Assembly (NCBI GenBank): GCA_035518095.1
Contig: DATIXX010000016.1
Location: forward strand, 1 to 52,728
Source: Burkholderiales bacterium
Lineage (GTDB): Bacteria; Pseudomonadota; Gammaproteobacteria; Burkholderiales; JAHFRG01
DNA length: 52,728 nt
Direction of reading: 5' to 3'
A program made the position numbers and the translations under genes. Within the stretch, counting starts at the first letter, position 1, and every line of letters starts with the position of its first letter. The notes beneath the pieces are model-generated. The model searched no databases. It saw only the letters and a list, made by a program, of their open reading frames with translations, and had not been told where the DNA came from. This document shows positions 33,190 through 44,229 of the stretch, one piece after another.

Positions 33190-36039
33190 TTATAGTGCCG
33201 CGACGAGTTGGCGCAGCACGTACGGCAGAATCCCGCCATGCCGGTAATAGTCGACCTCGACAGGCGTGTCAATGCGTAGCAGCAACTGTATTTCCTGCTT
33301 GCTGCCGTCCTTACGCTTAATCACCAGCCTCACATCCTGCTGCGGCCGGATGTCCGTCTCAATCCCGAGGATATCGAACTCTTCGTCTCCTTTGATGCCC
33401 AGAGATTGCACGCTGTCATTGTCTTTAAACTGGCAGGGCAGCACGCCCATACCGACCAAGTTGGAGCGGTGAATGCGTTCGAAGCTCCGGGTTATGACTG
33501 CTTTGACCCCGAGCAGTTGAGTGCCTTTGGCGGCCCAGTCGCGCGACGACCCGCTGCCATATTCCTCGCCGCCGAATACCACGGTTGGAGTTCCCTGTAC
33601 GATGTATTTCATCGCGGCGTCGTAAATACTCATCTGTTCGCCCGACGGTTGCAGTAACGTAACGCCGCCTTCTATGCGAGTGCCGTCAGCGTTTGGCGGA
33701 ATTATCAGGTTTTTAATGCGCACGTTGGCGAAAGTGCCCCGCATCATGACTTCGTGATTGCCGCGGCGCGCGCCGTAACTGTTAAAGTCGGCCTTGACGA
33801 CGCCGTTTGCAATAAGATACTTGCCGGCAGGTGACGTTTCTTTTATCGAACCGGCGGGGCTGATGTGGTCCGTGGTTACGGAATCGCCAAAAATGCCGAG
33901 CGCTCTTGCGCCAATAATATTCCCGATTAAGCCAGGCCGCATGCCGAACCCGGCAAAAAACGGCGGTTCAGCGATATAAGTAGATTTTGGCCAATCGTAT
34001 ACTTGTCCGCTGGCTGAAGGCACGCTGTTCCAAAGTTCATGGTCGGCGGAAAGGTTGCTGTAAAGACGTCGGAAAGTTTCCGGGTCGATCGCGTATCTCA
34101 TCGCCGCATGAACCTCATTACTGCTTGGCCAGATATCCCTAAGGTAAACGGGTTTTCCGTCCTTGCCGATTGCAAGCGGCTCGCTTTCCAGATTTACCAG
34201 CACCGTGCCAGCAATGGCGAAAGCCACCACCAGAGGCGGGCTCATCAGAAAGTTAGCCTTGATGTTGGCGTGGATCCGGGCCTCGAAATTGCGATTGCCG
34301 GAAAGTACGGCGGCGCAGATAAGGTCCTCTTTAATTATGGTCTCTTCCAGGCGCGGATCCAAAGGTCCCGCGTTACCGATACAAGTGGTGCAACCGTAGG
34401 CAGCAAGCGAAAAGCCGAGCTGTTCCAGATAGGATAGCAAACCCGCTTTTTGAAGATAATCGGTCACCACTCGAGAACCGGGCGCGAGCGAGGTCTTGAC
34501 GTGTTTCTTAACGGAAAGGCCTCTTTCTACCGCCTTTCTTGCCAGCAAGCCGGCAGCAAGCAGGACACCCGGGTTAGAAGTGTTGGTGCAGGAAGTAATC
34601 GCGGCAATCAGCACATCACCGTTACCTATATTGACCTTATTACCAGGCGCCGGTGCGGCAACGGAGTAAACCGCATCGGGAGTTGGGTGGTCATCCTGCA
34701 TTTCCACTTCACTGGCGGAAAGCGCCACGCCTTTTTGGCTGCCGCCGCCCATTAACAGTCCTTGCGATTCGGCGCGTGCCATGCCAAAGTTCGTCGCAAA
34801 ACGCTGTTGCAATTCCTCCGCAGGTTTAGCATAACCATTCTCGGATATGGGTTTGGAGAAGAGTTCGGTAAACGTCTTCTTGAGATTGCCGAGCTCGATG
34901 CGGTCCTGCGGGCGCTTGGGTCCCGCGACAGAAGGCTTGATTGAAGCAAGGTCAAGCTCGATAACTTTGCTGTAGTCGATTTGGCCGGCTTGGGGAATTC
35001 CGAACAGCCCTTGGGCCTTGAAATAGGATCGAAATGAATCTATTTCCTGCGTAGTACGGCCGGAATTCCGGAAGTATTCAATCGTGGCGTCGTCCACCGG
35101 GAAGAAACCCATCGTGGCGCCGTATTCCGGCGCCATATTTGATATTGTGGCGCGGTCGGGCACGGTGAGCGACGCTGCGCCATCACCGAAGAACTCGACG
35201 AATTTTCCGACTACTTTCTCCTTGCGCAACATTTCGGTGATGGTAAGGACGAGATCTGTTGCCGTGACCCCTTCTCGCAGCTTGTTAGTGAGGCTTACGC
35301 CAACCACGTCCGGAGTGAGAAAATAGACCGGTTGCCCCAGCATCCCGGCTTCCGCTTCAATGCCACCCACACCCCAGCCAACCACGCCAATACCGTTAAT
35401 CATTGTAGTATGCGAATCGGTGCCGACTAATGTATCCGGATAGTGCACATCGCTTTTCTGGTGTACCCCATGCGCGAGATGCTCGAGATTGACTTGGTGC
35501 ACGATACCGATTCCCGGCGGGATAACTTTAAACGTGTTAAATGCCTGCATGCCCCACTTCAGAAACGTGTAGCGCTCGGCATTGCGCCGGAACTCGAGTT
35601 TCATGTTCAGGTCCAGCGCATTCCGGGTGCCGTAATAGTCAACCTGCACTGAGTGATCCACGACCAGATCTACAGGCACCAGCGGCTCGATAACTTTGGG
35701 ATTCTTGCCCAATTTGTTCGCTGTGCTGCGCATTGCGGCCAGGTCGGCGAGTAGCGGCACACCCGTAAAATCCTGCAATATGATGCGGGCAACGATGAAC
35801 GGTATTTCGTCCACTCGCGGTGCATTGGGCTGCCAGCTGGCAAGTTGCTTTACATGCTCTTCGGTGATTTTTTTGCCGTCATAATTGCGCAGGACCGATT
35901 CCAGCACGATTCGGATCGAAACCGGCAGGCGCGATATTTTGCCGAAAGAGATTTTTTGCAGGGCGGGCAGGGAATAGAATTTCCCTGCTTTACCCGACTC
36001 CATTTTAAATTGCTGAAGAGTGTCAAACAGATTATGCAT
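33190..36039 (-). CDS. acnA: Aconitate hydratase AcnA
   Basis: A 949-residue AcnA-type aconitase. The [4Fe-4S] ligands are the Cys in SCTNTSNP and the pair in [10 protein letters not shown]. The family's N-terminal [15 protein letters not shown] block ([20 protein letters not shown]) and the C-terminal [17 protein letters not shown] swivel motif are present. It is not the shorter AcnD of other methylcitrate clusters. The ATG at 36039 is preferred; a GTG 9 bases upstream is in frame. It lies 8 bases after prpD and probably serves both citrate and 2-methylaconitate. Confidence 0.94.
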   Translation of the reverse strand: MHNLFDTLQQFKMESGKAGKFYSLPALQKISFGKISRLPVSIRIVLESVLRNYDGKKITEEHVKQLASWQPNAPRVDEIPFIVARIILQDFTGVPLLADLAAMRSTANKLGKNPKVIEPLVPVDLVVDHSVQVDYYGTRNALDLNMKLEFRRNAERYTFLKWGMQAFNTFKVIPPGIGIVHQVNLEHLAHGVHQKSDVHYPDTLVGTDSHTTMINGIGVVGWGVGGIEAEAGMLGQPVYFLTPDVVGVSLTNKLREGVTATDLVLTITEMLRKEKVVGKFVEFFGDGAASLTVPDRATISNMAPEYGATMGFFPVDDATIEYFRNSGRTTQEIDSFRSYFKAQGLFGIPQAGQIDYSKVIELDLASIKPSVAGPKRPQDRIELGNLKKTFTELFSKPISENGYAKPAEELQQRFATNFGMARAESQGLLMGGGSQKGVALSASEVEMQDDHPTPDAVYSVAAPAPGNKVNIGNGDVLIAAITSCTNTSNPGVLLAAGLLARKAVERGLSVKKHVKTSLAPGSRVVTDYLQKAGLLSYLEQLGFSLAAYGCTTCIGNAGPLDPRLEETIIKEDLICAAVLSGNRNFEARIHANIKANFLMSPPLVVAFAIAGTVLVNLESEPLAIGKDGKPVYLRDIWPSSNEVHAAMRYAIDPETFRRLYSNLSADHELWNSVPSASGQVYDWPKSTYIAEPPFFAGFGMRPGLIGNIIGARALGIFGDSVTTDHISPAGSIKETSPAGKYLIANGVVKADFNSYGARRGNHEVMMRGTFANVRIKNLIIPPNADGTRIEGGVTLLQPSGEQMSIYDAAMKYIVQGTPTVVFGGEEYGSGSSRDWAAKGTQLLGVKAVITRSFERIHRSNLVGMGVLPCQFKDNDSVQSLGIKGDEEFDILGIETDIRPQQDVRLVIKRKDGSKQEIQLLLRIDTPVEVDYYRHGGILPYVLRQLVAAL

Positions 36040-36047
36040 GCGTAGCA

Positions 36048-37490
36048 CTAAGTAACGAATAAATCCAAAAATTCATTTGCTGGAGTGGCTTCCAGCTTTT
36101 TCTGATCCAGACATAGATCAAGAATTGCCATCTGCTGTTTGACCGGGAAGCGGCGCGCAAGATTGGTTTTGAATTTGCCGATTAACAGTGGCATGGCTTC
36201 AGCGCGACGGACGCGGTGCCCGATCGGGTATTCTATCGACTCGCTCTCAGGCTTGCTGCCGTCCTTAAAGTAAACTCGCACGCCGTTGGCAATAGAGCGT
36301 TTTTTGGGATTCAAATAATCTTTACTGTACTGCTTCTTTTCCACGCATTTCATCTTTTCGCGCAGCCGGTCGATTCGTGGGTCTTTAGCGATATTGTCTT
36401 CGTAATGCTGTGCGGTTAAGGTCCCAAATATTAAGCTTATGGCGGTCACGTATTGGATGCAGTGATCGCGGTCTGCCGGGTTGTGCAACGGGCCTTTCTT
36501 GTCAATGATGCGCATTGCCGACTCGTGAGTCGTGATGACAATTTTTTCGACTTTGTCGAGGCGGGTCTTGATTCTGGGGTGAAGTTTCAATGCACATTCC
36601 GCGGCGGTCTGGGCGTGAAATTCAGCGGGAAAGGAAACCTTGAACAGCACATTTTCCATGACGTACGTACGATAAGGGCGTTTTATCTTGAATTTTTTGC
36701 CATTGAACAGCACGTCGTAGAAACCCCATCTCTTAGCGGTCAGCGCCGACGGATAGCCCATTTCACCCGCTAGAGTCATGAGCGCGAGCCGCACGGCCCG
36801 GCTGGTGGCGTCGCCTGCAGCCCAGGATTTGCGCGACCCGGTATTGGGTGCTTGTCGGTAAGTACGCAGCGGCTGGCCGTCGACCCAGGCTTGCGAAACA
36901 GCGTCGATGATGGCGCTACGGGTGCCGCCCAGTATCTTGGTGACCACCGCAGCGGACGCTACTTTGACCAGCACCACATGATCCAGCCCTACGCGATTGA
37001 AACTGTTTTCCAAAGCCAGCACCCCTTGTATTTCGTGCGCCTTAATCATTGCGGTGAGCACATCCCGCATGAGCACAGGTTCGCGTCCTTGCGCCAGGTT
37101 AGAGCGGGAAATCCAGTCGCTTGAAGCGAGGATTCCGCCAAGGTTGTCGGAAGGATGTCCCCATTCGGCGGCGAGCCACGTATCGTTGAAATCGAGCCAG
37201 CGGATCATGCAACCGATATTGAATGCCGCCATGACCGGGTCGAGCTGATAGGAGGTGCCCGGAACTCTGGCGCCGTTGGGCACGATGGTGCCTGGAACAA
37301 TGTTCCCCATGAGCTTGGTACACGCAGGGTAGCAAAGTGCTTCCAGTCCACAACCAAGAGTGTCCATTAGACAGACGCGGGCAGTATTATAGGCTTCGTT
37401 ACTTTTGATTTCGTATGCGGACACGTAGTCGGCGATATCTACGAGAACTTTATCAGGTTTAGGGCGAATATTGGCAACCGGCGCAGACAT
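36048..37490 (-). CDS. prpD: 2-methylcitrate dehydratase PrpD
   Basis: A 480-residue MmgE/PrpD-family enzyme that dehydrates 2-methylcitrate to 2-methyl-cis-aconitate. Family segments include the [12 protein letters not shown] block, the [13 protein letters not shown] stretch and the [18 protein letters not shown] block. It starts 8 bases after prpC, with a strong ribosome site (AGGGGGATCG), and is followed by acnA. This is a complete, unbroken frame. Confidence 0.95.
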   Translation of the reverse strand: MSAPVANIRPKPDKVLVDIADYVSAYEIKSNEAYNTARVCLMDTLGCGLEALCYPACTKLMGNIVPGTIVPNGARVPGTSYQLDPVMAAFNIGCMIRWLDFNDTWLAAEWGHPSDNLGGILASSDWISRSNLAQGREPVLMRDVLTAMIKAHEIQGVLALENSFNRVGLDHVVLVKVASAAVVTKILGGTRSAIIDAVSQAWVDGQPLRTYRQAPNTGSRKSWAAGDATSRAVRLALMTLAGEMGYPSALTAKRWGFYDVLFNGKKFKIKRPYRTYVMENVLFKVSFPAEFHAQTAAECALKLHPRIKTRLDKVEKIVITTHESAMRIIDKKGPLHNPADRDHCIQYVTAISLIFGTLTAQHYEDNIAKDPRIDRLREKMKCVEKKQYSKDYLNPKKRSIANGVRVYFKDGSKPESESIEYPIGHRVRRAEAMPLLIGKFKTNLARRFPVKQQMAILDLCLDQKKLEATPANEFLDLFVT

Positions 37491-37498
37491 CGATCCCC

Positions 37499-38653
37499 CT
37501 ATTTGCGCTGCTCGATGGGAACAAACTTCCGGTTTTCAGGACCGATGTAATTGGCGCTGGGGCGAATGATTTTACCGTCCGCACGCTGTTCGATCACGTG
37601 CGCCGACCAGCCGCCGGTGCGCGATATCACGAACAGCGGAGTAAACATCTCGCTAGGCACGCCCAGCTTTTGATAGCTGACCGCGGAATACCAGTCCAAA
37701 TTGGAAAACATCTTCTTCTCATTCCACATCACCTTTTCAATTCGCTCGGCGATGTTAAACAGAGTCATATCGCCCGCATTCGTGGATAATCTGCGAGCCA
37801 CATTTTTGATGATCTCATTGCGCGGGTCGCTGATCGTATAAACCGGATGGCCGAAGCCGGTGATTATTTCCTTATGCGCAAGGCGCTGCTTGATATCGGT
37901 TTCTGCTTGGTCGGCATTTTTGTATCGACTTTGAATTTTAAACGCGACTTCATTAGCACCGCCGTGCTTGGGGCCTCTGAGCGCGCCAATCGCGCCGGTA
38001 ATTGCTGAATACATGTCTGAACCGGTGCCAGCGATCACGCGGGCAGCGAACGTAGAGGCATTCAACTCGTGTTCCGCATACAGGATAAGAGAAGTTTGCA
38101 TTGCCCTCTCCTGCAGTGACGACGGTCTGGTGCCATGCAAAAGATGCAAGAAGTGGCCTGCTATCGACTCATCGTCAGAATCGGTTTTGATCCGCCGCCC
38201 TGATCGCGAGTAGTGGTACCAATAGAGCAGCATCGATGCAAAACATGCCATCAGGCGATCGGCAATATTCCGAGCGCCGGCCGGATTGAGATCTTCGTTC
38301 TCCGGCAGAATAGTGCCCAGCGCCGAGCAGCCGGTGCGCAATACATCCATCGGATGCGCCGAAGCGGGCAGGCATTCGAGCGCTCTTTCCAGCTCTGCGG
38401 GCAAAGCGCGCAACGATTTCAGTTTCTTTTGATAAGCATCGAGTTCGGCCCGCGACGGAAGTTTTTCATGCACCAACAAAAAGGCAATCTCCTCAAAGGT
38501 CGCTGTGTCGGCGAACTCCAGAATGTCATAGCCGCGGTAATGCAAATCGTTACCGGCGCGGCCCACAGTGCAAATGGCGGTATTGCCGGCAGTGATGCCC
38601 GAGAGCACGACTGATTTTTTTGTCTTGGTTTCGGATGCTGGTTGATCGCTCAT
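37499..38653 (-). CDS. prpC: 2-methylcitrate synthase PrpC
   Basis: A 384-residue citrate-synthase-fold enzyme that condenses propionyl-CoA with oxaloacetate. It is shorter than GltA (433 residues, encoded at 44230) and carries the citrate-synthase residues His in AEHELNAST, His in GFGHPVY and the Asp in FSNLDWYSA. Linkage to prpD identifies it as the methylcitrate enzyme. The gene before it is mdh, 135 bases upstream; prpB is not found between them. Confidence 0.94.
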   Translation of the reverse strand: MSDQPASETKTKKSVVLSGITAGNTAICTVGRAGNDLHYRGYDILEFADTATFEEIAFLLVHEKLPSRAELDAYQKKLKSLRALPAELERALECLPASAHPMDVLRTGCSALGTILPENEDLNPAGARNIADRLMACFASMLLYWYHYSRSGRRIKTDSDDESIAGHFLHLLHGTRPSSLQERAMQTSLILYAEHELNASTFAARVIAGTGSDMYSAITGAIGALRGPKHGGANEVAFKIQSRYKNADQAETDIKQRLAHKEIITGFGHPVYTISDPRNEIIKNVARRLSTNAGDMTLFNIAERIEKVMWNEKKMFSNLDWYSAVSYQKLGVPSEMFTPLFVISRTGGWSAHVIEQRADGKIIRPSANYIGPENRKFVPIEQRK

Positions 38654-38788
38654 GAATCGCCTAAGGCAAAACAGGTGTAACTATCTTCGTCAACGCGTGG
38701 CACAACGGATAATTGAGGGTGTGGATGGGCGCTCGCATGATCAGAATCGATTCTTAAATTCGGCGCAGCGGGCCGAGTCTTCGGTTTC

Positions 38789-39769
38789 CTAGCTGAGCAG
38801 GTGCTTTACAGCGTCGCGTTCTTCTTGGAGTTCTTTTAGCGTTGCGGCCATTTTTTCGCGGGAATAGGCATCGATCTCCAGATTCATGACAATCTGATAT
38901 TTGCCGCTCGAACACGTAGCTGGGAAGCCATAAACGATATTTTCAGGGATGCCGTAGCTGCCGTCGGAGGGGACGCCCATGGTTACCCATTTGCCATGGG
39001 TGCCCGATATCCAGTCGCGGACATGGGCAATGGCTGCATTGGCTGCAGATGCGGCAGAAGACAGACCACGCGCCTCGATAACGGCGGTGCCACGCTTGGC
39101 CACCGTGGGAATGAACGTTTCACGGTTCCACTTTTCGTCGTTGATGATCGATTTCACGCTTTGGCCGTTAATTGTGGCGAATCGGTAATCAGGGTACATG
39201 GTAGGAGAGTGGTTGCCCCACACCACTATTTTTTCTATGGAATCCACCGGTTTGCCGGTTTTGGCCGCAAGTTGCGAGAGCGCACGATTGTGATCGAGGC
39301 GCAGCATTGCGCTAAAACATTCGCGCTTCAGATCCGGTGCGCTCGCCATTGCAATGTAAGCATTGGTATTGGCTGGATTGCCCACCACCAGCACTTTCAC
39401 GTCGCGGTTCGCTGCTTGATTGAGCGCCTCTCCTTGAACGGTGAAAATTGCCGCATTAGCATTCAGCAGATCCTTTCTTTCCATTCCCTTGGTGCGGGGG
39501 CGTGCGCCGACAAGAAGCGCGACGTCGGCGTCCTTAAAAGCGACATTGGGGTCATCGGCAAAAATAATTCCCTGCACGAGCGGAAAAGCGCAATCCTCAA
39601 GTTCCATTACCACGCCCTTAAGCGCGGATTGCATTTGCGTGATTTCCAGTAATTGAAAAACGACCGGCTGGTCGAGGCCCAGCATTTCCCCGCTTGCTAT
39701 TCTGAACAGCAGACTATAGCCGATTTGTCCGGCAGCGCCGGTAACTGCAACGCGGGCAGGTTTTTTCAT
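38789..39769 (-). CDS. mdh: Malate dehydrogenase
   Basis: A 326-residue NAD-dependent malate dehydrogenase. The N-terminal dinucleotide motif [12 protein letters not shown], the substrate loop [15 protein letters not shown] and the catalytic [12 protein letters not shown] block are present. It is transcribed away from the gntR-sdh operon and lies ahead of prpC on the same strand. It provides oxaloacetate for both citrate synthases in the window. Confidence 0.96.
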   Translation of the reverse strand: MKKPARVAVTGAAGQIGYSLLFRIASGEMLGLDQPVVFQLLEITQMQSALKGVVMELEDCAFPLVQGIIFADDPNVAFKDADVALLVGARPRTKGMERKDLLNANAAIFTVQGEALNQAANRDVKVLVVGNPANTNAYIAMASAPDLKRECFSAMLRLDHNRALSQLAAKTGKPVDSIEKIVVWGNHSPTMYPDYRFATINGQSVKSIINDEKWNRETFIPTVAKRGTAVIEARGLSSAASAANAAIAHVRDWISGTHGKWVTMGVPSDGSYGIPENIVYGFPATCSSGKYQIVMNLEIDAYSREKMAATLKELQEERDAVKHLLS

Positions 39770-39929
39770 TTGGGCTCCGGGCTCTAAAGAATTACAAACA
39801 AGACGTCAAATCCGGCTGATTAGAGAAGATATTCCTGTTCATTTTTCCACGCGAGGTGAGTTCCTGGTGAGCCGGCCCGAAGTGAATGAATGGTAAAGAA
39901 TAATCCGGGCTCGTGTCAATCAATTCTTA

Positions 39930-39945
39930 TATCTTATAAAAGATA
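39930..39945. promoter_or_regulatory. Palindrome in the mdh-gntR intergenic region
   Basis: A perfect inverted repeat TATCTT-ATAA-AAGATA lies in the 220-base region between the divergent mdh and gntR genes, 45 bases before the chosen gntR ATG. The site has the size expected for a GntR dimer, and the region must hold the promoters of both genes. It may also overlap a promoter, since it is AT-rich. Confidence 0.45.
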
Positions 39946-39989
39946 CATAACATCGTGGACGAAACGATGTTTTTGTGCTAAAAAAGCTC

Positions 39990-40727
39990 ATGAATAACGA
40001 CGCCATTACTTCTCCGGCTTTCCATCCGCTTTACCAGCAGATTAAAATTTTGATTACCCAAAGTTTGATTTCCGGCGAATGGCGTCCGGGTGACGCGATT
40101 CCCAGCGAAACTGAACTCGCTTCGCGTTACCACGTCAGTCAAGGGACGGTCCGCAAAGCTGTTTCGGAGTTGGCCGATGAGAACCTGCTGATCCGTCACC
40201 AGGGCAAGGGAACTTTTGTGGCTTCGCATACCGAGGAGCGTCGCCAGTTTCATTTTGTGCGAGTCACCTCGGACAAGGGTGGAATTATCTACCCGGAAGG
40301 CGAGCTTTTGGAATGCCGTCGCGGTAAAGCGGACAACAGCATCTCAAAGCTCCTAGAAATAAATAATGGGGCTTCGCTGGTAATCATCAAACGCTTGCTC
40401 AACGTTGCCGCCAAGCCGGTGATGCTGGAGGAGATCCGTCTTCCTGCCGCGCTGTTCAAGCGCCTCAACGCCGAAGTCATTAACCGACATGCCTGCAAGA
40501 TGTACAGCATGTTCGAGTCCGAATTTGGCATTCGTATCACACAGGTGGTGGAGCAAATCAAGGCTGTCGCCGCCAACGGCGAGGCACCGAAGCTGTTGAA
40601 ACTCAGCCCGGGCGCGCCACTCCTTTGCATCGAACGATTGGCCTATACCTTTGGCGATAAGCCGGTCGAGTGGCGCAAAAGCCTGTGTAACACTAAAGAG
40701 CACTATTACATGAACACAATCGTATAA
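39990..40727 (+). CDS. GntR-family (HutC/UTRA) regulator upstream of sdh
   Basis: A 245-residue regulator with an N-terminal GntR winged helix (about residues 10-75; PSETELASRYHVSQGTVRKA) and a C-terminal UTRA ligand domain (about 90-240) of the HutC type. It is the first gene before sdhCDAB, with 13 bases between its stop and the sdhC ATG, so it probably regulates the TCA genes and itself. The ATG at 39990 is chosen; a GTG at 39975 is in frame. A ligand cannot be named from the sequence. Confidence 0.92.
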   Translation: MNNDAITSPAFHPLYQQIKILITQSLISGEWRPGDAIPSETELASRYHVSQGTVRKAVSELADENLLIRHQGKGTFVASHTEERRQFHFVRVTSDKGGIIYPEGELLECRRGKADNSISKLLEINNGASLVIIKRLLNVAAKPVMLEEIRLPAALFKRLNAEVINRHACKMYSMFESEFGIRITQVVEQIKAVAANGEAPKLLKLSPGAPLLCIERLAYTFGDKPVEWRKSLCNTKEHYYMNTIV

Positions 40728-40734
40728 CTGATTG

Positions 40735-40751
40735 TTATATATGTCATATAA
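40735..40751. promoter_or_regulatory. Palindrome over the sdhC start codon
   Basis: The inverted repeat TTATAT-ATGTC-ATATAA covers the sdhC ATG (40741) and the place where a ribosome site should be; no Shine-Dalgarno is visible. Its half sites resemble, but do not equal, the palindrome at 39930. It could be a GntR operator or an RNA hairpin that controls sdhC translation. Confidence 0.4.
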
Positions 40752-41127
40752 ATATGTAAAAAAGCCTCCCAAGTATCTTAACTTATTAAAAATTCGGCTG
40801 CCTCTGCCGGGCTTCGTGTCTATCCTGCATCGCTTAAGCGGTGCAGTGCTGTTTTTGTTTATTCCTTTTTTGTTATGGCCATTGCAGGCAAGTCTCGCTT
40901 CTGCCGAGAGTTATGCGAGTGTCAATGCGACTTTGAGCGGCCCTCTGGTGAAACTTGTTGTAGTCGGTTTGATATGGGCCTTCCTGCATCACTTCTTTGC
41001 CGGCATCCGTTATTTGGCGCTGGACATGCATCTGGGCGTTGAGCTTGGGGCCGCGCGTGCAAGCGGCACGGCGGTGCTGATCGCAAGCATTGCGTTAACG
41101 ATTTTGATCGGGGTGCGACTATGGTAG
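40741..41127 (+). CDS. sdhC: Succinate dehydrogenase cytochrome b556 subunit SdhC
   Basis: A 128-residue membrane anchor of complex II with three helices. It has the quinone/haem segment PLPGFVSILHRLSG near residue 30 and the haem-ligand His region LHHFFAGIRYLALD. The start at 40741 gives the family N-terminus. It overlaps sdhD by 7 bases. Confidence 0.94.
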   Translation: MSYKYVKKPPKYLNLLKIRLPLPGFVSILHRLSGAVLFLFIPFLLWPLQASLASAESYASVNATLSGPLVKLVVVGLIWAFLHHFFAGIRYLALDMHLGVELGAARASGTAVLIASIALTILIGVRLW

Positions 41128-41468
41128 AGCAGTCCGGAGTTAGCACGCATCATGGCTTTCGTGATTGGCTGTTGCAAAGGGTGAGCGCGGTGATAATGGT
41201 GACGTATACCCTGCTGGTTATCGCCATACTTGTTTTCCAGTCCCCACTGCAATACTCGGAGTGGAAAGAGCTGTTTAGCCATCAATGGATGCGTTTCGCG
41301 AGCTTTATATTCCTGCTAAGCCTGTTCATTCATGCTTGGATTGGCATGCATGACATCCTGATAGATTATGTCCATTGGATAGGCATCAGGCTTGGATTGC
41401 AGGCAGCTGTAATTTTTGTCCTCGCAGTTTACACCGTTTGGTCATTTCAAATTTTATGGGCCGCGTAA
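41121..41468 (+). CDS. sdhD: Succinate dehydrogenase hydrophobic membrane anchor SdhD
   Basis: A 115-residue second anchor of complex II with three predicted helices. It contains the RVSA-like segment LLQRVSAVIMVTYT and the HAWIGMHDILIDYVH block with the haem-ligand His and the quinone-site Asp-Tyr. Its stop abuts the sdhA ATG. Confidence 0.94.
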   Translation: MVEQSGVSTHHGFRDWLLQRVSAVIMVTYTLLVIAILVFQSPLQYSEWKELFSHQWMRFASFIFLLSLFIHAWIGMHDILIDYVHWIGIRLGLQAAVIFVLAVYTVWSFQILWAA

Positions 41469-43232
41469 ATGGCGCTCGCAAAAAGGACCTTTGATGCGGT
41501 TATCGTCGGAGGTGGCGGTTCGGGCCTGCGCGCCGCCTTGCAGCTTTCAGAAGCTGGCCTAAAGTGCGCGGTGCTGTCAAAAGTCTTCCCGACACGTTCC
41601 CATACGGTAGCGGCGCAAGGAGGTATTGGGGCGTCGCTGGGCAACATGGGAGAAGACAACTGGTTATGGCATATGTACGACACAGTCAAAGGCTCGGATT
41701 ATCTTGGCGACCAGGACGCCATTGAATTCATGTGCCGCATGGCGCCAACCGTAGTTTATGAGCTCGAGCACTTCGGCATGCCCTTTGACCGTAATGAAGA
41801 CGGCACCATTTATCAGCGTCCATTCGGGGGACACTCGAAAAATTTTGGCGAACGGCCGGTGCAAAGAATTTGCTGCGCAGCGGACCGAACCGGACACGCC
41901 ATGCTACATACGCTTTACCAGCGCAATATGAAAGCGCAGACCCAGTTTTTTGTAGAGTGGATGGCGCTTGATCTGCTCCGGGATCAAGAAGGACACGTGC
42001 TCGGCGTCACTGCCCTGGAAATGGAAACCGGCCAAGTAATGATCCTGCAAGCACGCGCAACGTTGTTTGCCACGGGAGGGGCGGGTCGTGTTTACGCGGC
42101 GAGCACCAATGCTTTCATCAATACCGGCGATGGCTTGGGCATGGCAGCGCGCGCGGGCATCCCTCTGGAAGATATGGAATTCTGGCAATTCCATCCCACT
42201 GGAGTGGCCGGCGCCGGCGTTTTAATTACCGAAGCCGTACGCGGCGAGGGCGGATACCTGCTTAATAAAAACGGTGAGCGCTTCATGGAGCATTATGCGC
42301 CGAACATGAAGGACCTGGCCTCACGCGACGTAGTATCGCGTGCCGTAGCGACCGAAATCAAGGAGGGCCGGGGCGCCGGCGAAGACGGGGATTACATACT
42401 GTTGAAGCTCGATCATCTCGGCAAAGATGTAATTGAAAAACGCCTTCCGGGCATACGTGAAATCGCCAGGAAATTTGCCAATGTCGACCCGGTTAAAGAA
42501 CCCATTCCGGTGGTGCCGACCTGCCATTACCAGATGGGCGGAATTCCCACTAATTATCACGGGCAAGTGGTGGTGCCGGAAGGCGAGAATCCTGAAGTGC
42601 CCGTACCCGGGTTCTATGCTGCAGGTGAGTGCGCGTGCTGCTCAATCCATGGCGCCAATCGACTTGGGGCAAATTCTCTCACCGATTTGCTCGTGTTTGG
42701 TAAAACAGCCGGTGACCACATGGTGAAATTCTTGAAGGAAAATTCCGGTCATAAGAACCTGCCAAAAGATGCCGGTGAAATGAGTATGGCTCGCCTGGAT
42801 CGCCTGGATCGCCAGAAAAACGGAGAAACTGTGCACGCGGTTGCGGCAGATATGCGCAAAACCATGCAGGCGCATTGCGGCGTGTTTCGTTTTCCGGAAA
42901 TGCTAGAGGAGGGCGTAAAGAAGATCAGTGAGATCGCGGAACGGGCGAAACGCACCGAAATCAAGGACAAAAGCAGGGTATTTAACACCGCGCGCATTGA
43001 AGCACTGGAGCTGGATAATCTGATTGACGTTGCGTTAGCGACCCTAGTTTCGGCCCAAGCGCGCAAGGAATCGCGCGGCGCGCATGATCGTGCCGATTTT
43101 CATAAACGGGACGACGGCAATTGGTTGAAGCACACCCTTTTTTACACGAACGGACGTCGCCTCGCTTACAAACCGGTTCATATGAAACCGTTGACAGTCG
43201 AAACATTTAAACCCAAACCGCGCGTCTATTAG
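41469..43232 (+). CDS. sdhA: Succinate dehydrogenase flavoprotein subunit SdhA
   Basis: The catalytic flavoprotein of complex II (587 residues). FAD binds at GGGGSGLRAALQL and is linked covalently to the His in RSHTVAAQGG at about residue 45. Active-site residues occur in HPTGVAGAGVLITE and in the SRAVATEI segment. The ATG directly follows the sdhD stop. It is the central gene of sdhCDABE. Confidence 0.97.
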   Translation: MALAKRTFDAVIVGGGGSGLRAALQLSEAGLKCAVLSKVFPTRSHTVAAQGGIGASLGNMGEDNWLWHMYDTVKGSDYLGDQDAIEFMCRMAPTVVYELEHFGMPFDRNEDGTIYQRPFGGHSKNFGERPVQRICCAADRTGHAMLHTLYQRNMKAQTQFFVEWMALDLLRDQEGHVLGVTALEMETGQVMILQARATLFATGGAGRVYAASTNAFINTGDGLGMAARAGIPLEDMEFWQFHPTGVAGAGVLITEAVRGEGGYLLNKNGERFMEHYAPNMKDLASRDVVSRAVATEIKEGRGAGEDGDYILLKLDHLGKDVIEKRLPGIREIARKFANVDPVKEPIPVVPTCHYQMGGIPTNYHGQVVVPEGENPEVPVPGFYAAGECACCSIHGANRLGANSLTDLLVFGKTAGDHMVKFLKENSGHKNLPKDAGEMSMARLDRLDRQKNGETVHAVAADMRKTMQAHCGVFRFPEMLEEGVKKISEIAERAKRTEIKDKSRVFNTARIEALELDNLIDVALATLVSAQARKESRGAHDRADFHKRDDGNWLKHTLFYTNGRRLAYKPVHMKPLTVETFKPKPRVY

Positions 43233-43240
43233 GGACCAAC

Positions 43241-43936
43241 ATGCGATTTTCGATTTTTCGTTACGACCCGGATAAAGATGCAAGGCCCTACGTGCGGGAC
43301 TACGAAATTGCGCTCGAAGCAACCGACCGGATGCTGCTCGACGCGCTGGAGCGAATCAAAACAATCGACGATTCGCTGAGTCTGCGCCGCTCCTGCCGCG
43401 AAGGCGTGTGCGGTTCGGACGCCATGAACATCAACGGCAAAAACGGGCTTGCCTGCATTACAAAGCTGGACGAGCTGAAAGAACCGGTGCAATTGCGGCC
43501 GCTTCCAGGATTGCCGGTAATCCGTGACCTAATTGTGGATTTAACCCAGTTCTTCACGCAATATCATTCAGTCAGGCCGTATCTCATTAATAACGACCCT
43601 GCGCCCGAAAAGGAGCGTTTGCAGTCGCCGCAGGAGCGGGAGGAACTGAACGGACTATATGAGTGTATACTTTGTGCCTGCTGCAGCACTTCCTGCCCGT
43701 CCTTCTGGTGGAATCCGGACAAGTTCGTCGGGCCGGCGGGACTCTTGCAGGCGTACCGATTCATCGCCGACAGTCGTGACCACGCGACCCGGGAACGACT
43801 GGACGATCTGAAAGACCCCTTTCGGTTGTTCCGCTGCCATACAATCATGAATTGTGTGGATTCGTGCCCCAAAGGATTAAACCCCACCCGGGCGATTGTT
43901 AAAATTAAGGAATTGATGCTTAAACAGGTTTTATGA
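43241..43936 (+). CDS. sdhB: Succinate dehydrogenase iron-sulfur subunit SdhB
   Basis: A 231-residue Fe-S subunit. [2Fe-2S] cysteines are in SCREGVCGSDAM and the following GLACIT; [4Fe-4S] and [3Fe-4S] cysteines are in CILCACCSTSCPSF, CHTIMNCVDSCPKG. Electrons go from the SdhA flavin to quinone through these centres. Its stop overlaps the sdhE start (ATGA). Confidence 0.97.
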   Translation: MRFSIFRYDPDKDARPYVRDYEIALEATDRMLLDALERIKTIDDSLSLRRSCREGVCGSDAMNINGKNGLACITKLDELKEPVQLRPLPGLPVIRDLIVDLTQFFTQYHSVRPYLINNDPAPEKERLQSPQEREELNGLYECILCACCSTSCPSFWWNPDKFVGPAGLLQAYRFIADSRDHATRERLDDLKDPFRLFRCHTIMNCVDSCPKGLNPTRAIVKIKELMLKQVL

Positions 43937-44166
43937 ATGAGATGAATAGACTGCGCTGGAACTGCCGACGCGGCATGCTGGAACTGGACTTGGTCTTGAC
44001 GGGATTTCTGGAAAAGCAATACCCGCTGCTTACCAAACGGCAGGCCAAGATGTTCAAGGAATTGCTGAATTATCCGGATGCTGAGTTATGGGACATGATC
44101 TTGGCCAGAACCGAACCGGCGGAAAATGCCATGAAAGCTGTGTTGCAACTTATTCGCGCTAGCTGA
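43933..44166 (+). CDS. sdhE: FAD assembly factor SdhE
   Basis: A 77-residue helical protein that promotes covalent FAD attachment to SdhA. The conserved RRGMLELD motif (family RGxxE) is present at about residues 13-20. Its ATG overlaps the sdhB stop. gltA follows after a 63-base gap. Confidence 0.94.
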   Translation: MNEMNRLRWNCRRGMLELDLVLTGFLEKQYPLLTKRQAKMFKELLNYPDAELWDMILARTEPAENAMKAVLQLIRAS

Positions 44167-44229
44167 TAACGCCCGAATTGCGTAACGTGATGGCTATTAA
44201 CGCAACCTGAAAAATCCTCGGAGAAATTC

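Noticed and set aside
44178..44205. Inverted repeat TTGCGT / ACGCAA upstream of gltA
   Set aside because: Short arms and a 16-base gap; could be chance, and no T-tract for a terminator.
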